Of a DNA stretch of 64,000 nucleotides, positions 32,673-43,771 are shown piece by piece (the stretch's first letter is position 1; every line of letters begins with the position of its first letter). The translations under genes were made by a program, and so were the position numbers. This stretch comes from Rhinopithecus roxellana (taxonomy: Eukaryota > Chordata > Mammalia > Primates > Cercopithecidae), in the NCBI RefSeq assembly GCF_007565055.1, contig NC_044550.1, positions 84,630,033 through 84,694,032 on the forward strand, written 5' to 3'. The notes beneath the pieces are model-generated. The model worked only from the letters and a program-made list of their open reading frames with translations. It did not search any database and had not been told where the DNA came from.

Positions 32673-32797
32673 ATTTTAATTGGTCTGATAATCTGTAAGT
32701 TTAGCTATTGTTAAACATTATCTGAGATGTACTAAAACAGGTTTACTGGAATTAATGATAATAGTGGTGGTGGTTGTAGAAGGAGTAGATAATAGTT
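32673..32797 (+). repeat. 125-bp segment with a second copy at 44331-44452
   Basis: It differs from 44331-44452 at 4 bases plus one 3-bp gap. It lies directly beside the T-tail of the Alu at 32799-33106, i.e. just 3' of an Alu on the minus strand. Confidence 0.93.
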
Positions 32798-32798
32798 G

Positions 32799-33106
32799 TT
32801 TTTTTTTTTTTTTGTTTTTTTTTTGAGACAGAGTCTTGCTCTTTCACCCAGGCTGGAGTGCAGTGGCACGATCTTGGCTTACTGCAACCTCCCTTCCAGG
32901 TTCAAGCGATTCTCCTGTCTCAGCCTCCTGAGTAGCTGGGATTACAGGCACATGCCACCACACCTGGCCAATATTTTGTATTTTTAGTAGAGATGGGGGT
33001 TTCACCATGTTGGCCAGGCTGGTCTCGAACTCTTGGCCTCAAGTGATCTGCCTATCTCTGACCCCCCAAAGTAGTGGGATTATGGGTGTGAGTCACTGCA
33101 CCTGGC
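32799..33106 (-). mobile_element. AluS/J-like
   Basis: Reverse-oriented, with a compound T-tail. Its 'GGTCTCGAACTCTTGG' places it in older subfamilies than the Alu at 44449-44732. A second T-run follows at 33107-33126. Confidence 0.92.
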
Positions 33107-33135
33107 TTTTTTTTTTTTTTTTTTTTGCCTTTTTT

Positions 33136-33312
33136 GGAGCACTTGATGTGTTTCAGAAACTGTGCTAAGTGTTTTCACAGGAGTTACCATTTCTCGCAGC
33201 AATCATCTGATAGTTAATCTTGTAATAATTGCCGTTTTGCAATTTAAGAATGTGGGTTTAGAGAGGTTGACATTTGTCCCAAGGGTACTCATCTAGGAAG
33301 CTGAGGCTCCTG
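33136..33312 (+). mobile_element. MIR
   Basis: Sense MIR: 'AGAAACTGTGCTAAGTGTTT', 'GGGTTTAGAGAGGTTGACAT', 'CATCTAGGAAGCTGAGGC'. Confidence 0.7.
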
Positions 33313-33340
33313 CACGGTATGAACTCTTTGAAGCCTCTAC

Positions 33341-33596
33341 TTTTTTTTCTTTTTTTCTTTTTTTTGAGATGGAGTCTCGCTTTGGCGTCAGGTTGGAGTA
33401 CAGTGGCTTGATCTTGGCTCACTGCCACCTCTGACTCCCAGGTTCAAGCAATTCTTCTGCCTCAGCCTCCTGAGTAGCTGTAGAGATGGGGTTTCACCAT
33501 GGTGGCCAGGATGGTCTGGATCTCCTAACCTCGTGATCTGCCTGCCTTGGCCTCCCAAACTGCTGGAACTACGGGCATGAGCCACCATGCCCAGCC
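33341..33596 (-). mobile_element. Alu with internal deletion
   Basis: Reverse-oriented; about 45 bp around the middle A-rich linker ('GGGATTACAGG...TTTTTAGT' part) are missing after 'GAGTAGCTG'. Confidence 0.9.
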
Positions 33597-33734
33597 AAGC
33601 TTTTAGTATTATAGAAGAGCATGCATTACTGTTACTGATACAGTATTTCACAGATCTGATTTGGGGTATTATCTTGTGTAAAGCCGTGGGGTTGTAATGT
33701 CTGCAAAGCTTACTTTCGGGAATTTAAAATTTTT

Positions 33735-33783
33735 CTATCAAGTGATAGAAACTTCCTTTAAGCTATAAAAAGTTAAAGGAAGT
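33735..33783. repeat. Two small perfect hairpins in a row
   Basis: CTATCA/TGATAG (33735-33748, 2-base loop) then ACTTCCTTTAA (33751-33761) with TTAAAGGAAGT (33773-33783). Confidence 0.75.
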
Positions 33784-33946
33784 CATTTTCATATAATCTG
33801 GAATAGTGGCTATGCTATTTTATTTGCATTACAAAAAATTTTAAAAACGCTGTTTGCTTTTAAACAAAGCAGACTTTAAAAAGTAATGTTACTGTTAATG
33901 ATTTAATAGAGGGTACACAGGGTTAATCTGTACTCACAGTCTGATC

Positions 33947-34236
33947 TTTTTTTTTTTTTTTTTTGGTGACAGGGTCTTACTTTGTTGCTTACGCTGGCGC
34001 GATCTTGGCTCACTGCAGCCTCCACCTCCTGGGCTCTAGTGATTCTTGTGCCTCAGCCTCCCGAGTAGCTGGAATTACAGGCGTGTGCCACCATGCCTGG
34101 CTGATTTCTGTATTTTAGTAGAGACGGAGTTTTGCCACATTGGCCAGGCTCGTCTCAAATTCCTGACCTCAAGTGATCCTCCCACTTTGGCCTCCCAAAG
34201 TGCTGGGATTACAGGCATGAGCCGCCGCGCCCGGCC
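33947..34236 (-). mobile_element. AluS-like
   Basis: Reverse-oriented Alu with about 15 bp missing near 'TTACGCTGG', ending 'GCGCCCGGCC'. Confidence 0.92.
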
Positions 34237-34740
34237 TGCTTTACTATTAATGCTGATCTGGGCCCTTGATTAAATTTGCTGCTTGTCTCATGCCTGTATT
34301 GCTGTCTTATTTTCTTCCCAAATAATAGCCATTCCTTTTCTTTTTAGATGTATTTTCATTCTCTTTGGTGATGGTATTCTCAATGTATTTAATCTGAAGC
34401 AAATTTTCTCCTAATTCACCTGTGAAGAGCCTGCTACCCAGAAGGTTAAGAATTTTGTCCAAAGTCATATGGCAAAGTAATAGTATCAATGAAGACACTG
34501 GAGTCAATTTTAAAACATTTCGGAGTTTAGCCAGTAAATACTGAATTTAGTAAACCTCAGTTTGCACATGGAAAGCTGGAAATAAAACGTCTCCTGACTG
34601 CTATGTTGGAGCTGGAAGGAATGCCCAACTTACACTATAGATGAGGAAACGTGAAACATGCTTGCAGCGGCCACTTAGATATCTGCTCTGTCCTGTCGGT
34701 TCACGAAGCTCTTTTCTAGTGTTGTTTACTCTGAACTCAA
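34237..34740. other. Intronic DNA, no gene seen
   Basis: Possibly a strongly diverged MIR around 34430-34530; otherwise nothing recognised. Confidence 0.4.
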
Positions 34741-34741
34741 T

Positions 34742-35053
34742 TTTCTCTTTTTCTTTTTTTTTTCAAGACAGAGTCTCTGTTGTCCAGGTCGGAGTACAGT
34801 GATGCAATCTCAGCTCACTACAACCTCTGACTCCTGGGTTCAAGTGATTCTCCTGCCTCAGCCTCCTGAGTAGCTGGGACTACAGGTGTGTACCACCATA
34901 CCAGACTAATTTTTTGGTATTATTTTTTTTTTTAGTGGAGATGGGGTTTCACCATGTTGGCCAGGCTGGTCTTGAACTCCTGATGTCAGGTGATCTGCCC
35001 GCTTCAGCCTCCCAAAGTGCTGGAATTACAGGCATGAGCCACTGCCCCTGGCC
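34742..35053 (-). mobile_element. AluS-like
   Basis: Reverse-oriented full-length Alu with 15-bp target repeats TGAACTCAATTTTCT / TGAAGTCAATTTTCT. Confidence 0.93.
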
Positions 35054-36207
35054 TGAAGTCAATTTTCTTACTTGTTTGTTTGCAGTGAACAAGTAATTAA
35101 GGAAATGAACAAGTAAATGAGGAAAGAGAATGGTTTTTTTTTCCCTTTTCAAAACTGTTTTCATGATGCTCACGTATTCATGAATGTTGAAAATTTACAT
35201 TGGAATGAGAGTATTGAGGCTGCACCATTTAATAATTCCACATGTATGAGTCCTTCCTCTTGATGCTTAATTTGTGGTTAGAGAGATCGACAAATTGAGC
35301 AAAGATGAGGTGACCTTATTTCATAGTTTGGGGCTTCCATTCATCTGCTACTACTGGTTCTAAGAAAGACCTGACGTTCCTCAGAACTTTGATACCCCTC
35401 ACCTTGCCTGTGTTCCAGTTTCCAGTAAACTCTTGGCTTACTGAGGGCAGTGTCTTGTCTTTTGTCCTCCGGCAGTGTCTAGAACGGTGCCTTGCTCTTA
35501 GGCACTGAGTCAGTACCCATCTGGCTCCTGGAATGTTTGAGTTGGAAGTCCCAGAAGTCTAGAATGTTTGGGTTCAGCAAAGAAGCAGATGCAAGTTGAG
35601 GGAATCCAGGGCCTTTAATTCTTGTTCTGTTTCCAGGGGTCACTTATATAAGGCATACGATGCCTTTTGTAAGTAACTCCGTACCGTTTGTTGCTATTGT
35701 AGCTCCTCTTGCAAATTCCTGCTGAGTACTTTGATGAAAATGATCAAAATCATAATGCACAGGAGGTGAAAGGGGCTAGAAAGTTGTTTTGGCCTTAGTT
35801 GAGTTGATGAAGCTTCAGAACGTTAAGACAGGCTTAGAAGGAGTCAGTGTTCTGGGGCACAGTTGGGATAGTGTTCAAAACTACTGAGGGCCCCAAACTG
35901 CCTCCAGATAGAAAGAAAAGCTCAGTGGGGGTTGTCAGAAGTTTAGTTTCTTTGGATGAATTTCTGTTGTCATTCCTTGATAGTTTATATTCAACATACT
36001 GAATGTAATTGTATATATATATTTTTTGTCTTTTACCAGCTACAGAATTTGTGTGAAATTTTACTGTTACACATGTGCATTAGCACTGACTTTGTTCAAC
36101 ATGAAGAAAAATAACAGGAAAAAGACAAATATAAATGATTTTGCTACACAAGTTGTACATTCTTCTGTTAGAATTATAATAAAGTCCCTGAAGAAGTATT
36201 AAAATCC
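35054..36207. other. Intronic single-copy tract
   Basis: About 1.15 kb. 35400-35530 has weak L2-like 3' end character. No gene. Confidence 0.45.
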
Positions 36208-36489
36208 GGCTGGGTGTGGTAGCTCACGTCTGTCATCCCAGCACTTTGGGAGGTGGGGGCGGCTGGATCACCTGAGGTCAGGAGTACGAGACCAGCCTGA
36301 CCAACATGGTGAAACCCCGTATCTACTAAAAATACAAAAATTAGTGGACACCTATAGTCCCAGCTACTTGGGAGGCTGAGGCAGGAGAATTGCTTGAACC
36401 CAGGAAATGGAGGTTGCATTGAACCGAGACCACGCAGTTGCACTACAGTCTGGGCGACAAGAGTGAAACTCTGTCTCAAAAAAAAAAAA
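36208..36489 (+). mobile_element. AluS-like
   Basis: Sense Alu with a short poly-A; about 15 bp are missing in 'AATTAG-TGGACACC'. Confidence 0.93.
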
Positions 36490-36789
36490 TTCTTTCAAAA
36501 TGACTGTTTTAAAAACATTCCAAACAATATAATAAAAGCAAACTTGTTATTTAAGTAAAACCAAAGATGTCACTTCAAGTTTTTATTTTAAGAACAAAAA
36601 TATCATTTTGTTCTCATTAAAATTTTTACTTATTTATTTTTACTTGTTGAATTTTTTCTTACATAACCAGTTTTTGTGATCAACTCAGTCTGGGCGATCT
36701 GCGTTCGTGGCATTTCTTCCCAGTTAATTTATTCTAGAAAACTGTAAGGTGTCTTGTTCCATTTGACTGTTTGTAAACAGGAAGGGACC

Positions 36790-36926
36790 CTAGCTACTTG
36801 GGAGGCTGAGACAGGAGAATCGCTTGAACCCAGGAGGTGGAGGTTGCGGTGAGCAGAGATCACACCATTGTACTCCAGCTTGGGCAACAAGAGTGAAACT
36901 CCGTCTCAAAGAAAAAGAAAAAAAAG
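36790..36926 (+). mobile_element. 5'-truncated Alu (right arm only)
   Basis: It begins in 'CTAGCTACTTGGGAGGCTGA' and ends in an A-rich tail. Confidence 0.9.
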
Positions 36927-37830
36927 CCAGTTCCATGTTATCAAGAAGAAAGAGAGGGCTGTTTTGGAAAACACTAACATCATTGGCCTTTTCTTTGGCG
37001 AGCTGCTGAAATATTTTAGGAAGTAGCTGTACTTTTGCTCTTATAAACACAGTAAAATAGATACTGCCTCTTGTCCTTCTCTTGCCCTTATATAGTGTAG
37101 GCGATACTTTTCTATCTGGCTCTTTTAGAAGCTGGACTATCACGAAAGAAGGTGGGGTGTGGGTGTGTGTGAGTGGTTGTGGGTGTGTGTGTGTAGTGCA
37201 TTATGAGTCAGCCTCTGTGGTTGTTTGCTACGTATTTTGTCCTTGTTTTGTATTTATTTCACATGTGTGTTGAGGAGCAATGCATCAGTAATGAATGTTA
37301 ACAGAAGAGCTGCATGTAACAGAAGAGCCAGTTGATAGACCTTGACCCTGCTGGTAATTTTTTTTTTTCTGTCACATAATAAGTCAATAGTAGGTGGTTG
37401 CTGGCTAGTTGTCACTGATGAGGATTCTAAAAATTTCTTGCCTTTTTCCTCATGGTTGCAAGATGGCCTAGTCATTACACCCACCCACTTTCTAGGAGGC
37501 AAAAAAAAAAAAAAAAGAGGAAAGGAAGGATCTGTATCCAAGGCTTTCCCAGGACTCTCCAATCGGCTTCTGCTAATATCTCATGGGCCACAGTTCTTAA
37601 TTGCTCTCCCTAGCCCCAAGTAAGTCTGGGGAAAAGTTGTTTGTGGTCCAGCCCTTGTTGTTGAGGAAGGTGCGGGTGGTGGGGGGAGTATTAAATATTG
37701 GAATGGCTGTTGAATAAACCAATTCTGGATCTTCTAAAAGCATTTAAAAACTAGAGTGAGGATCTCAGGAGTGTTTCTCCATTAACTTCAGTTAATCAGC
37801 AGGTCTTCGATGAACACTGTTAATATGAAC
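36927..37830. other. Intronic DNA with a GT-rich tract and an A-run
   Basis: GT-rich simple sequence at 37152-37196 and 16 A at 37501-37516. No gene. Confidence 0.5.
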
Positions 37831-37835
37831 TATAC

Positions 37836-38168
37836 CATAGTCCCCCCTTGTCCGTGGTTTCAGTTACCCATGATCTGAAAATATTACGTGAAAAATTCCA
37901 GAGATAATTGATGAGTTTTAAATTGTGTGCTGTTCTGAGTACTGTGATGGAATCGTGCTGTTCTGAGAAGTGTGATGGAATCACGTGCCATCCTGCTGCA
38001 TCCCACCTGGAATGTGAATCGTCCCTTTGTCCAGGGTGTCCACATTGTATGGTTGTAGGTACAGGAAGAAATAGTGTATATAAGATTTATAATGCTATCC
38101 ATGGTTTTAAGCATCCACTGGGGATCTTGGAATATATCCTCCCTGGGTAAGGGGGCGCCGCTATATTG
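37836..38168. mobile_element. Tigger/MER2-type DNA-transposon fossil
   Basis: It starts 'ATAGTCCCCCCTTGTCC' and 'GGTTTCAGTTACCCATG' and ends 'GCATCCACTGGGGATCTTGG' and 'GGGTAAGGGGGCGCC', as in Tigger1-derived short elements. 'TGCTGTTCTGAG' plus 'TGTGATGGAATC' occurs twice in tandem (37930-37957 and 37958-37985). Confidence 0.8.
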
Positions 38169-38398
38169 TTGTTGGTCTTAGGGAATTAGAGGGAGAGATG
38201 CAAATGTGTAATGTATTGTCTTACTAGAATTTATAGTTTAGTTATGGGATACAAAACACAAAAGGTTCTGTGTAATTGTTTTTTATTTCTATCAGATTAG
38301 AAGAAGAGGGAGGGGCATTCATGGATACCTGGTATAATGGAAAAGGCTCACCTTGAAGAGAGGGGCCTTGGTTGGTCTAGGCTGGTGGCAGTGCAGTT

Positions 38399-38448
38399 GC
38401 AGAGAGAGGGGGAGGCGGGGAGAGAGAGAGAGAAAGAGAGAGAAAAAT
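38399..38448 (+). repeat. (GA)n-rich simple repeat
   Basis: Purine-only stretch GAGAGAGGGGGAGGC then GAGAGAGAGAGAGAAAGAG. Confidence 0.85.
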
Positions 38449-38597
38449 GAATGATTCCAGAGGGAAAGTGGGCTATAGTGGCTTCTTTAAATTTGCTGAA
38501 AAATATAAATCAAAGATAATTTTTTCAGCTTAAGAGATGAGGCAAACATTGGATATCAGAACCTGAAAGTCAATGGGAACACAGGACAGTTTAGCCA

Positions 38598-38894
38598 CTT
38601 TTTTTGTTATTGAAGACGGAGTCTTGCTTTGTGGTCCAGGCTGGAGTGCAGTGGCACGATCTGGGCTCACTGCAACCTCTGCCTCCCGTGTTCAAGCAAT
38701 TCTCTGGCCTCAGCCTCCCGAGTAGCTGGGACTACAGGCATGTGCTGCCACACCCAACTAATTTTTTTTGTGTTTTAGTAGAGATGGGGTTTCAGTGTTG
38801 CCCAGGCTGGTCTTGAACTCCTGAGTTCAGGCAATCCACCCGCCTCGGCCTTCCAAAGTGCTAGGATTACAGGTGTGAGCCACCATGCCTGGCC
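38598..38894 (-). mobile_element. AluS-like
   Basis: Reverse-oriented Alu with target repeats GGACAGTTTAGC / GGGCAGTCTAGC. Confidence 0.92.
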
Positions 38895-39461
38895 AGGGCA
38901 GTCTAGCTTTGAGAGAAGACTTTTTGACCCAGCTGGTCCTCCCTGTTTTGCTACCATGTCCATCATCTAGATTTCCCTTTACCAGCTTTCCATCTGCTGT
39001 AGCATTGACAATTTCCGTCTGTTTGTAGCTTCTGCTTCCTCCGAACTTTGACTTACTCATGGGCCTCTACGGTGAGTGTCCTCAGCCTCACCTTCCACGA
39101 CTGCACACCTGGGTACTTACCTGTTCTTCAGTCACCTTCCTAAGAGAATCTGGTTGGCCCAGCTAATTACTGTTGTCCTTGTTTCGGAAGAGGCTGTCAG
39201 GCCTGGCTCATGCTGGTCATTGGCCAACCTGTCTGTTGGCTTCCCTGGGATCTGGTGCCCATCCCTGTCCAGTCATCTGTGATGTAGAACAGGTGTGCCC
39301 GAGACTGCTACCTCACCAGGGTCAAGGGAAAAAAGGGGCAGGTACCATACAAATATAAGCCTGGTACGTGTGCCATAGCTTGCTTTGTGTACCCCTGTTG
39401 GTTTTATAAGTGTTACATTAGAGAAAGGAACTGTTTTCCACCTCTATAAAGAATTTGGTGA
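38895..39461. other. Intronic DNA, no gene seen
   Basis: Relatively GC-rich single-copy DNA. The open frames at 39076-39358 show no recognisable protein feature. Confidence 0.4.
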
Positions 39462-39671
39462 CACCAGCCTGGCCAGCATGGAGAAACCCCATCTCTACTA
39501 AAAATACAAAAATTAGCTGGGCGTGGTGGCACATGCCTGTAATCCTAGCTACTCAGGAGGCTGAGGCAGGAGAATTGCTTGAACCCAGGATATGGAGGTT
39601 GCGGTGAGTCGAAATTGCGCCATTGCACCCCAGCCTGGACAACAAGTGTGAAAATTCATCTAAAAAAAAAA
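39462..39671 (+). mobile_element. 5'-truncated Alu
   Basis: It begins at 'CACCAGCCTGGCCAGCATGG' and runs to the A-tail. Confidence 0.9.
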
Positions 39672-39724
39672 TTTTTGGTGCAGTTATGTGTGAATAAACC
39701 TAAACCTCTGGCTAATTTTTAAAA

Positions 39725-39900
39725 ATATTTTAATTGTTTTGGCAACTTATTGAAATATAATTCATACACCACACAGTTCACTCATTTAAAATGTATAATC
39801 AATGGCTTTTAGTATAGTCACAGATTAGTGCAGCCATCACCACACTCAATTTTAGAACATATTCATCACCCCAAAAAGAAACCCTGTCCCCCTTTGGCTA
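39725..39900 (-). mobile_element. L1M 3' fragment
   Basis: 'ATTGAAATATAATTCATACA', 'GTGCAGCCATCACCACACTC' and 'CATCACCCCAAAAAGAAACC' are antisense L1M. Confidence 0.75.
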
Positions 39901-39914
39901 ATACTTTTTGATGC

Positions 39915-40545
39915 TGATGATAACAGGTCCATGCCTCAGTGTGTTGCTCAGGGAGACCTTTCTGACCAGGCTGTTTACATGTGCGTTCCTTCTCCATTCT
40001 TTGTCCCCTTTGCCTGCCTGTTTTTCAGGCAGGTTGTTAGAATACAGATGGTGTATTTTTAAATTATTTTATTTTATTTTATTTTTTTTAGGCTGGATGC
40101 GGTGGCTCATGCCTGTAATCCCAGCACTTTGGGAGACCGAGGCAGGAGGATCACTTGAGGTCAGGGGTTCAAGACCAGCCTGGCCAACATGGTGAAACCT
40201 GGTCTCTACTAAAAATACAAAAATTAGTTGGTCATGGTGGTGCGTGCCTGTAGTCCCAGCTACTTGGGAGGCTGTGATGTGAGAATCCCTTTTTCCTGGG
40301 AGGAGGAGGTCGTAATGAGTGGAGATCATGCCACTGCGCTCCAGTCTGAATAACAGAGTGAGACTCTGTCTCAAAAAAAAAATAAAAAATAAAAAACAAC
40401 CAAAAAAAAACCCCAAAACGGGTGGTATATTTTTTATGTATTTAATTATTGTCTGTTTTCCTTGATGCAAGGTTCATGGAGGCAGAGGTTTTTGTCTTAG
40501 AATACGTAACACATGGTAGATACAAAGATAATTTGCTGAACAAAT
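39915..40545 (+). mobile_element. L2 3' region, interrupted by an Alu
   Basis: 'GGGAGACCTTTCTGACCAGG' before and 'ATGGAGGCAGAGGTTTTTGT' then 'AACACATGGTAGATAC' after the Alu are in L2 order. Confidence 0.55.
40091..40391 (+). mobile_element. AluS-like
   Basis: Full-length sense Alu with an A-rich tail, splitting the L2. Confidence 0.93.
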
Positions 40546-40599
40546 GGTTTATTACTTTGCTAATAGTAATAAACTACTGTAATAAAATAGTGATATAAC

Positions 40600-40775
40600 A
40601 CTATGTTACTTTGTTAAACTCCCACTTGCCAGTTTTGTCTGAGAACTCTGTATGTTGTCTCATTGAAGAACTGTTATCTCCATTTTACTCTTAGAGGAAC
40701 AGAAACTCAGAGGTGAAGTAACTTGCCCAAACCAGGAAACTGCCAGAATGAATTCATGAGTCAAAGTGTAGCTCA
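40600..40775 (+). mobile_element. MIR
   Basis: 'ATCTCCATTTTACTCTTAGA', 'AAACTCAGAGGTGAAGTAAC', 'TTGCCCAAACCAGG'. Confidence 0.7.
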
Positions 40776-40860
40776 TTGCTGTCTATGAATACAAATATAA
40801 TGCAAGGCACATATATAATTTAAAATTTTCTAGTAACCCCATTAAAAAATTAAAAAACAG

Positions 40861-41032
40861 GTGAAGGTGCAATGGCATGTGCCTGTAGTCCCAGTTACTT
40901 GGGAGCCTGAGGTGGGAGGATCCTTTTAGGGCAGGAGTTCCAGGCTGTAGTGTGCTATGTTTGTGCCTGTGAGTAGCCACTGCACTCCTGCCTGGGCAGC
41001 GTAGTGATACACCCCGCTCCCTTTAAAAAGGA
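40861..41032 (+). mobile_element. FLAM-like Alu monomer
   Basis: 'GTGCAATGGCATGTGCCTGT' to 'CTCCTGCCTGGGCAGCGTAG', diverged, single-arm. Confidence 0.75.
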
Positions 41033-41190
41033 AACAGGTAACATTAATTTTAATATTTTACTTGGCATATCCAAAATATTTCAATGTGTAATCAGCATAA
41101 AAATGATTGAGACATTTTGCATGCTTTTTTTTCAGATGGAGTCTTTGGACTTCACTGTGTATTCAATTTAAGCTGATTAATTAAATTAAT

Positions 41191-41480
41191 TTATTTTGAG
41201 ACAGGGTCTCACTCTGTCGCCTAGGCTAGAATGCAGTGGTGGGATCTCGGCTCACTGCAACCTTTGCCTTCCAGGCTCAAGTGATTCTTCTGCCTCAACC
41301 TCCGGAGTAGTTGGGATTACAGGCGCCTGCCACCATGCCTGGCTAAGTTTTGTATTTTTTAGTAGAGACGGTGTTTCACCATGTTGGCCAGGCTGATCTC
41401 GAACTCCTGACCTCAGGTGATCCACCTGCCTCAGCCTCCCAAAGTGCTGGAATTATAGGCATGAGACACTGGGCCTGGCC
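41191..41480 (-). mobile_element. AluS-like
   Basis: Reverse-oriented Alu. TTCACTGTGTATT occurs at 41150-41162 and 41482-41494 as target repeats; 28 bp of AT-rich sequence lie between the left one and the element's tail. Confidence 0.92.
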
Positions 41481-41634
41481 TTTCACTGTGTATTTTATAC
41501 ATATAGTACGAATCCATTCAGTCCAGGTACATTTCAGTGCCCACTAGCCCCATGGTCTTGCATCTGTAACCTTGCTGCTTCCCTGTATTCAGACTGCCAC
41601 TCTTCCAGTTTGGGAGGATGATACACAGTATCTA

Positions 41635-41850
41635 CACCTGGCATTTGTAGAGGCTGACCGTTTACAGAAAGCTTAGGTTTACGTGCTCAGCGCATCAGAT
41701 TTTCACAATAACTGAAGGAGTTAAGTGTGCCAGGTTATAATATCTAGTTAGCATAGAAATGTTTACAGATGACTATATCAATGTCTAGAGAGCTTAACTA
41801 GCTTGTCCAGATTTACCAGGTTTCTACTTGGCAAGGTCAGGGGTTCAATA
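41635..41850 (+). mobile_element. MIR
   Basis: Sense MIR: 'GCGCATCAGATTTTCACAAT', 'AACTAGCTTGTCCAGATTTA', 'GGTCAGGGGTTCAATACAG'. Confidence 0.7.
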
Positions 41851-42444
41851 CAGCTCCCGGGAGTCCACATCACTGTGTGCTGCTTCTGGACAGAGCGGCA
41901 AATGGGGGAGAGGCAGAGAGAGGCTGGATGGGAAGGTAGATAGGGAGGGGCCATACTTTTCTAAGGCTTGGGGTAGTTCTTTGACATAAAGGGTTTGTCT
42001 GTCTCCCAAGTCCATACCTGGCGTTCTGATGGACTTACTTTGTTGGACATACACACAGATTCCTTGTGCATGATTTTAGCCTTGGCTCATTTTGACCTCT
42101 CCCATTTTTCCCTCTTGTTTTGAACATTGCCCTTTATTCCCTACCCTCATTCATGTCCTATTTCTTCTTTCAGGCTCATTCAGGCTGGTTTCCCTAAGTC
42201 CTAGTTGAAGGGGGGCTATGTTAGTCTCCTCTGGGAGGGATAGGAAAACTGCTGTGCTGTGAATGGCGGGTGGCGCTTTCAGTGACAGAGATGGTAGCTC
42301 CTGGGTGGCTGCCAGCCTGCCAGACTTGGGCAAACTATGTGTATTGGAACAAAAGGCTGAGTGTGAAATTAATAGTTCTAACTGAGAACTGTAAGTAGGT
42401 TGTAGGTAAAAAGAGGCAGTTTATTTTATAAGTTACAGTTAACC
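41851..42444. other. Intronic DNA, no gene seen
   Basis: No recognised repeat or gene. Confidence 0.4.
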
Positions 42445-42744
42445 TTTTTTTTTTTTATTTTGGGACACAGGGTCTTGCTCTGTTGCCCAGGCTGGAGTGC
42501 AGTGGTGTGATCATAACCCACTGCTGCCTCCACCTTCCAGGCTCAAGGAATCCTCCTGCCTCAGCCTCCCGAGTAGCTGGGATTACAGGCATGCACCACC
42601 ATGCCCAGCTAATTTTTAAATTTTTTGTAGAGACAGGGTCTTGCTATATTACCCGTTCTGGTCTTGAACTCCTGACCCCAAGCAATCCTCCCTCCTTGAC
42701 TTCTGAACACTTCAGGATTACAGGTGTGAGCCACTGCACCTGGC
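42445..42744 (-). mobile_element. AluJ-like
   Basis: Reverse-oriented Alu with old-type 'AAGCAATCCTCC' and strong divergence. Confidence 0.9.
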
Positions 42745-43412
42745 ATAATCTCTTTATAGAGTTAAATTTGTTTAAAAATTTAAAAATCTTTTCTAGGATT
42801 TTCTCCTTTTAATAGTAAATGTTTTACTGACCACAAGTGGGTTCTGTGTATGTTTTACATTTGTATGTGGCTTCTTTGGTACTTTTGGGTGGTGGCAACA
42901 GCATTCGGTTTCAACCTTGTGGGTCTGAAGCATTATTTTAGTGGTTCTCCTCTGATTCTCAAAACTTGATATTTGGATTTATCTCTTTCTCTTTTCCACA
43001 GGAGAAGGAGCAGTCTTTCATGAAAGGAAGAACTGTTTTTGTTGAGTTAGCGATTATATCAGGCATTTAAATTTATTCTCCATAAAATATAATTGCCTGG
43101 AATTCTGTAACCAAATCACAGCAAACAGAATGAATTGGGAAATCTGCCCATTTGGAATATATGGGCTAGTTTACCTTTTACAGTACTAGAGTCTTAAGAT
43201 TTTGTGCTGATTGGTGCTAAGTGACTTTGAAGGTGATTTTAAAGAAGGCATTACTAGGAAAAAAGGAGAAAAAGTTAAGTGAATTAAATGAGTAGCCATT
43301 TGCTTTGGACTTTATGTAGCAGTAACAGCAGCAATAGCATCTTTTCTTATTCATTCTCTTGACTCTGCTTTTCATGCTTATACCCAGATCAGAAACTGCC
43401 AGATTCTCCATT
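42745..43412. other. Intronic DNA, no gene seen
   Basis: No recognised repeat or gene. Confidence 0.4.
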
Positions 43413-43425
43413 AGAAATTCATTCC

Positions 43426-43758
43426 CTTTTTTTAAAAAAAATTTTTATATTTTGAGATAGAATCTTGTCCTGTTACCCAGGCTGGAGTGCAGTGGCACAA
43501 TCTCAGCTCACTTGCAACTTCTGCCTCCTAAGTTCAAGCTCTTCTCCTGCCTCAGCCTTCCGAGTAGCTGGGACTACGCGCCACCATGCCCAGCTAACTT
43601 TTGTATTTTTAGTAGAGATCTGGTTTCACCATGTTGGCCAGGCTTGTCTTGAACTCCTGGCCTCAAGCAGTCTGCCTTCCTCAGCCTCCCAAAGTGCTGG
43701 GAGCCACCACAAGTGGGAGTCACCACGAGTGGGAGCCACCGCATCCCGCGTCCCGCCC
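43426..43758 (-). mobile_element. Alu with a repeated head segment
   Basis: Reverse-oriented Alu with perfect target repeats AGAAATTCATTCC (43413-43425, 43759-43771). Its head contains three copies of a 'GTGGGAGCCACCAC'-like unit (43698-43743) in place of one. Confidence 0.92.
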
Positions 43759-43771
43759 AGAAATTCATTCC

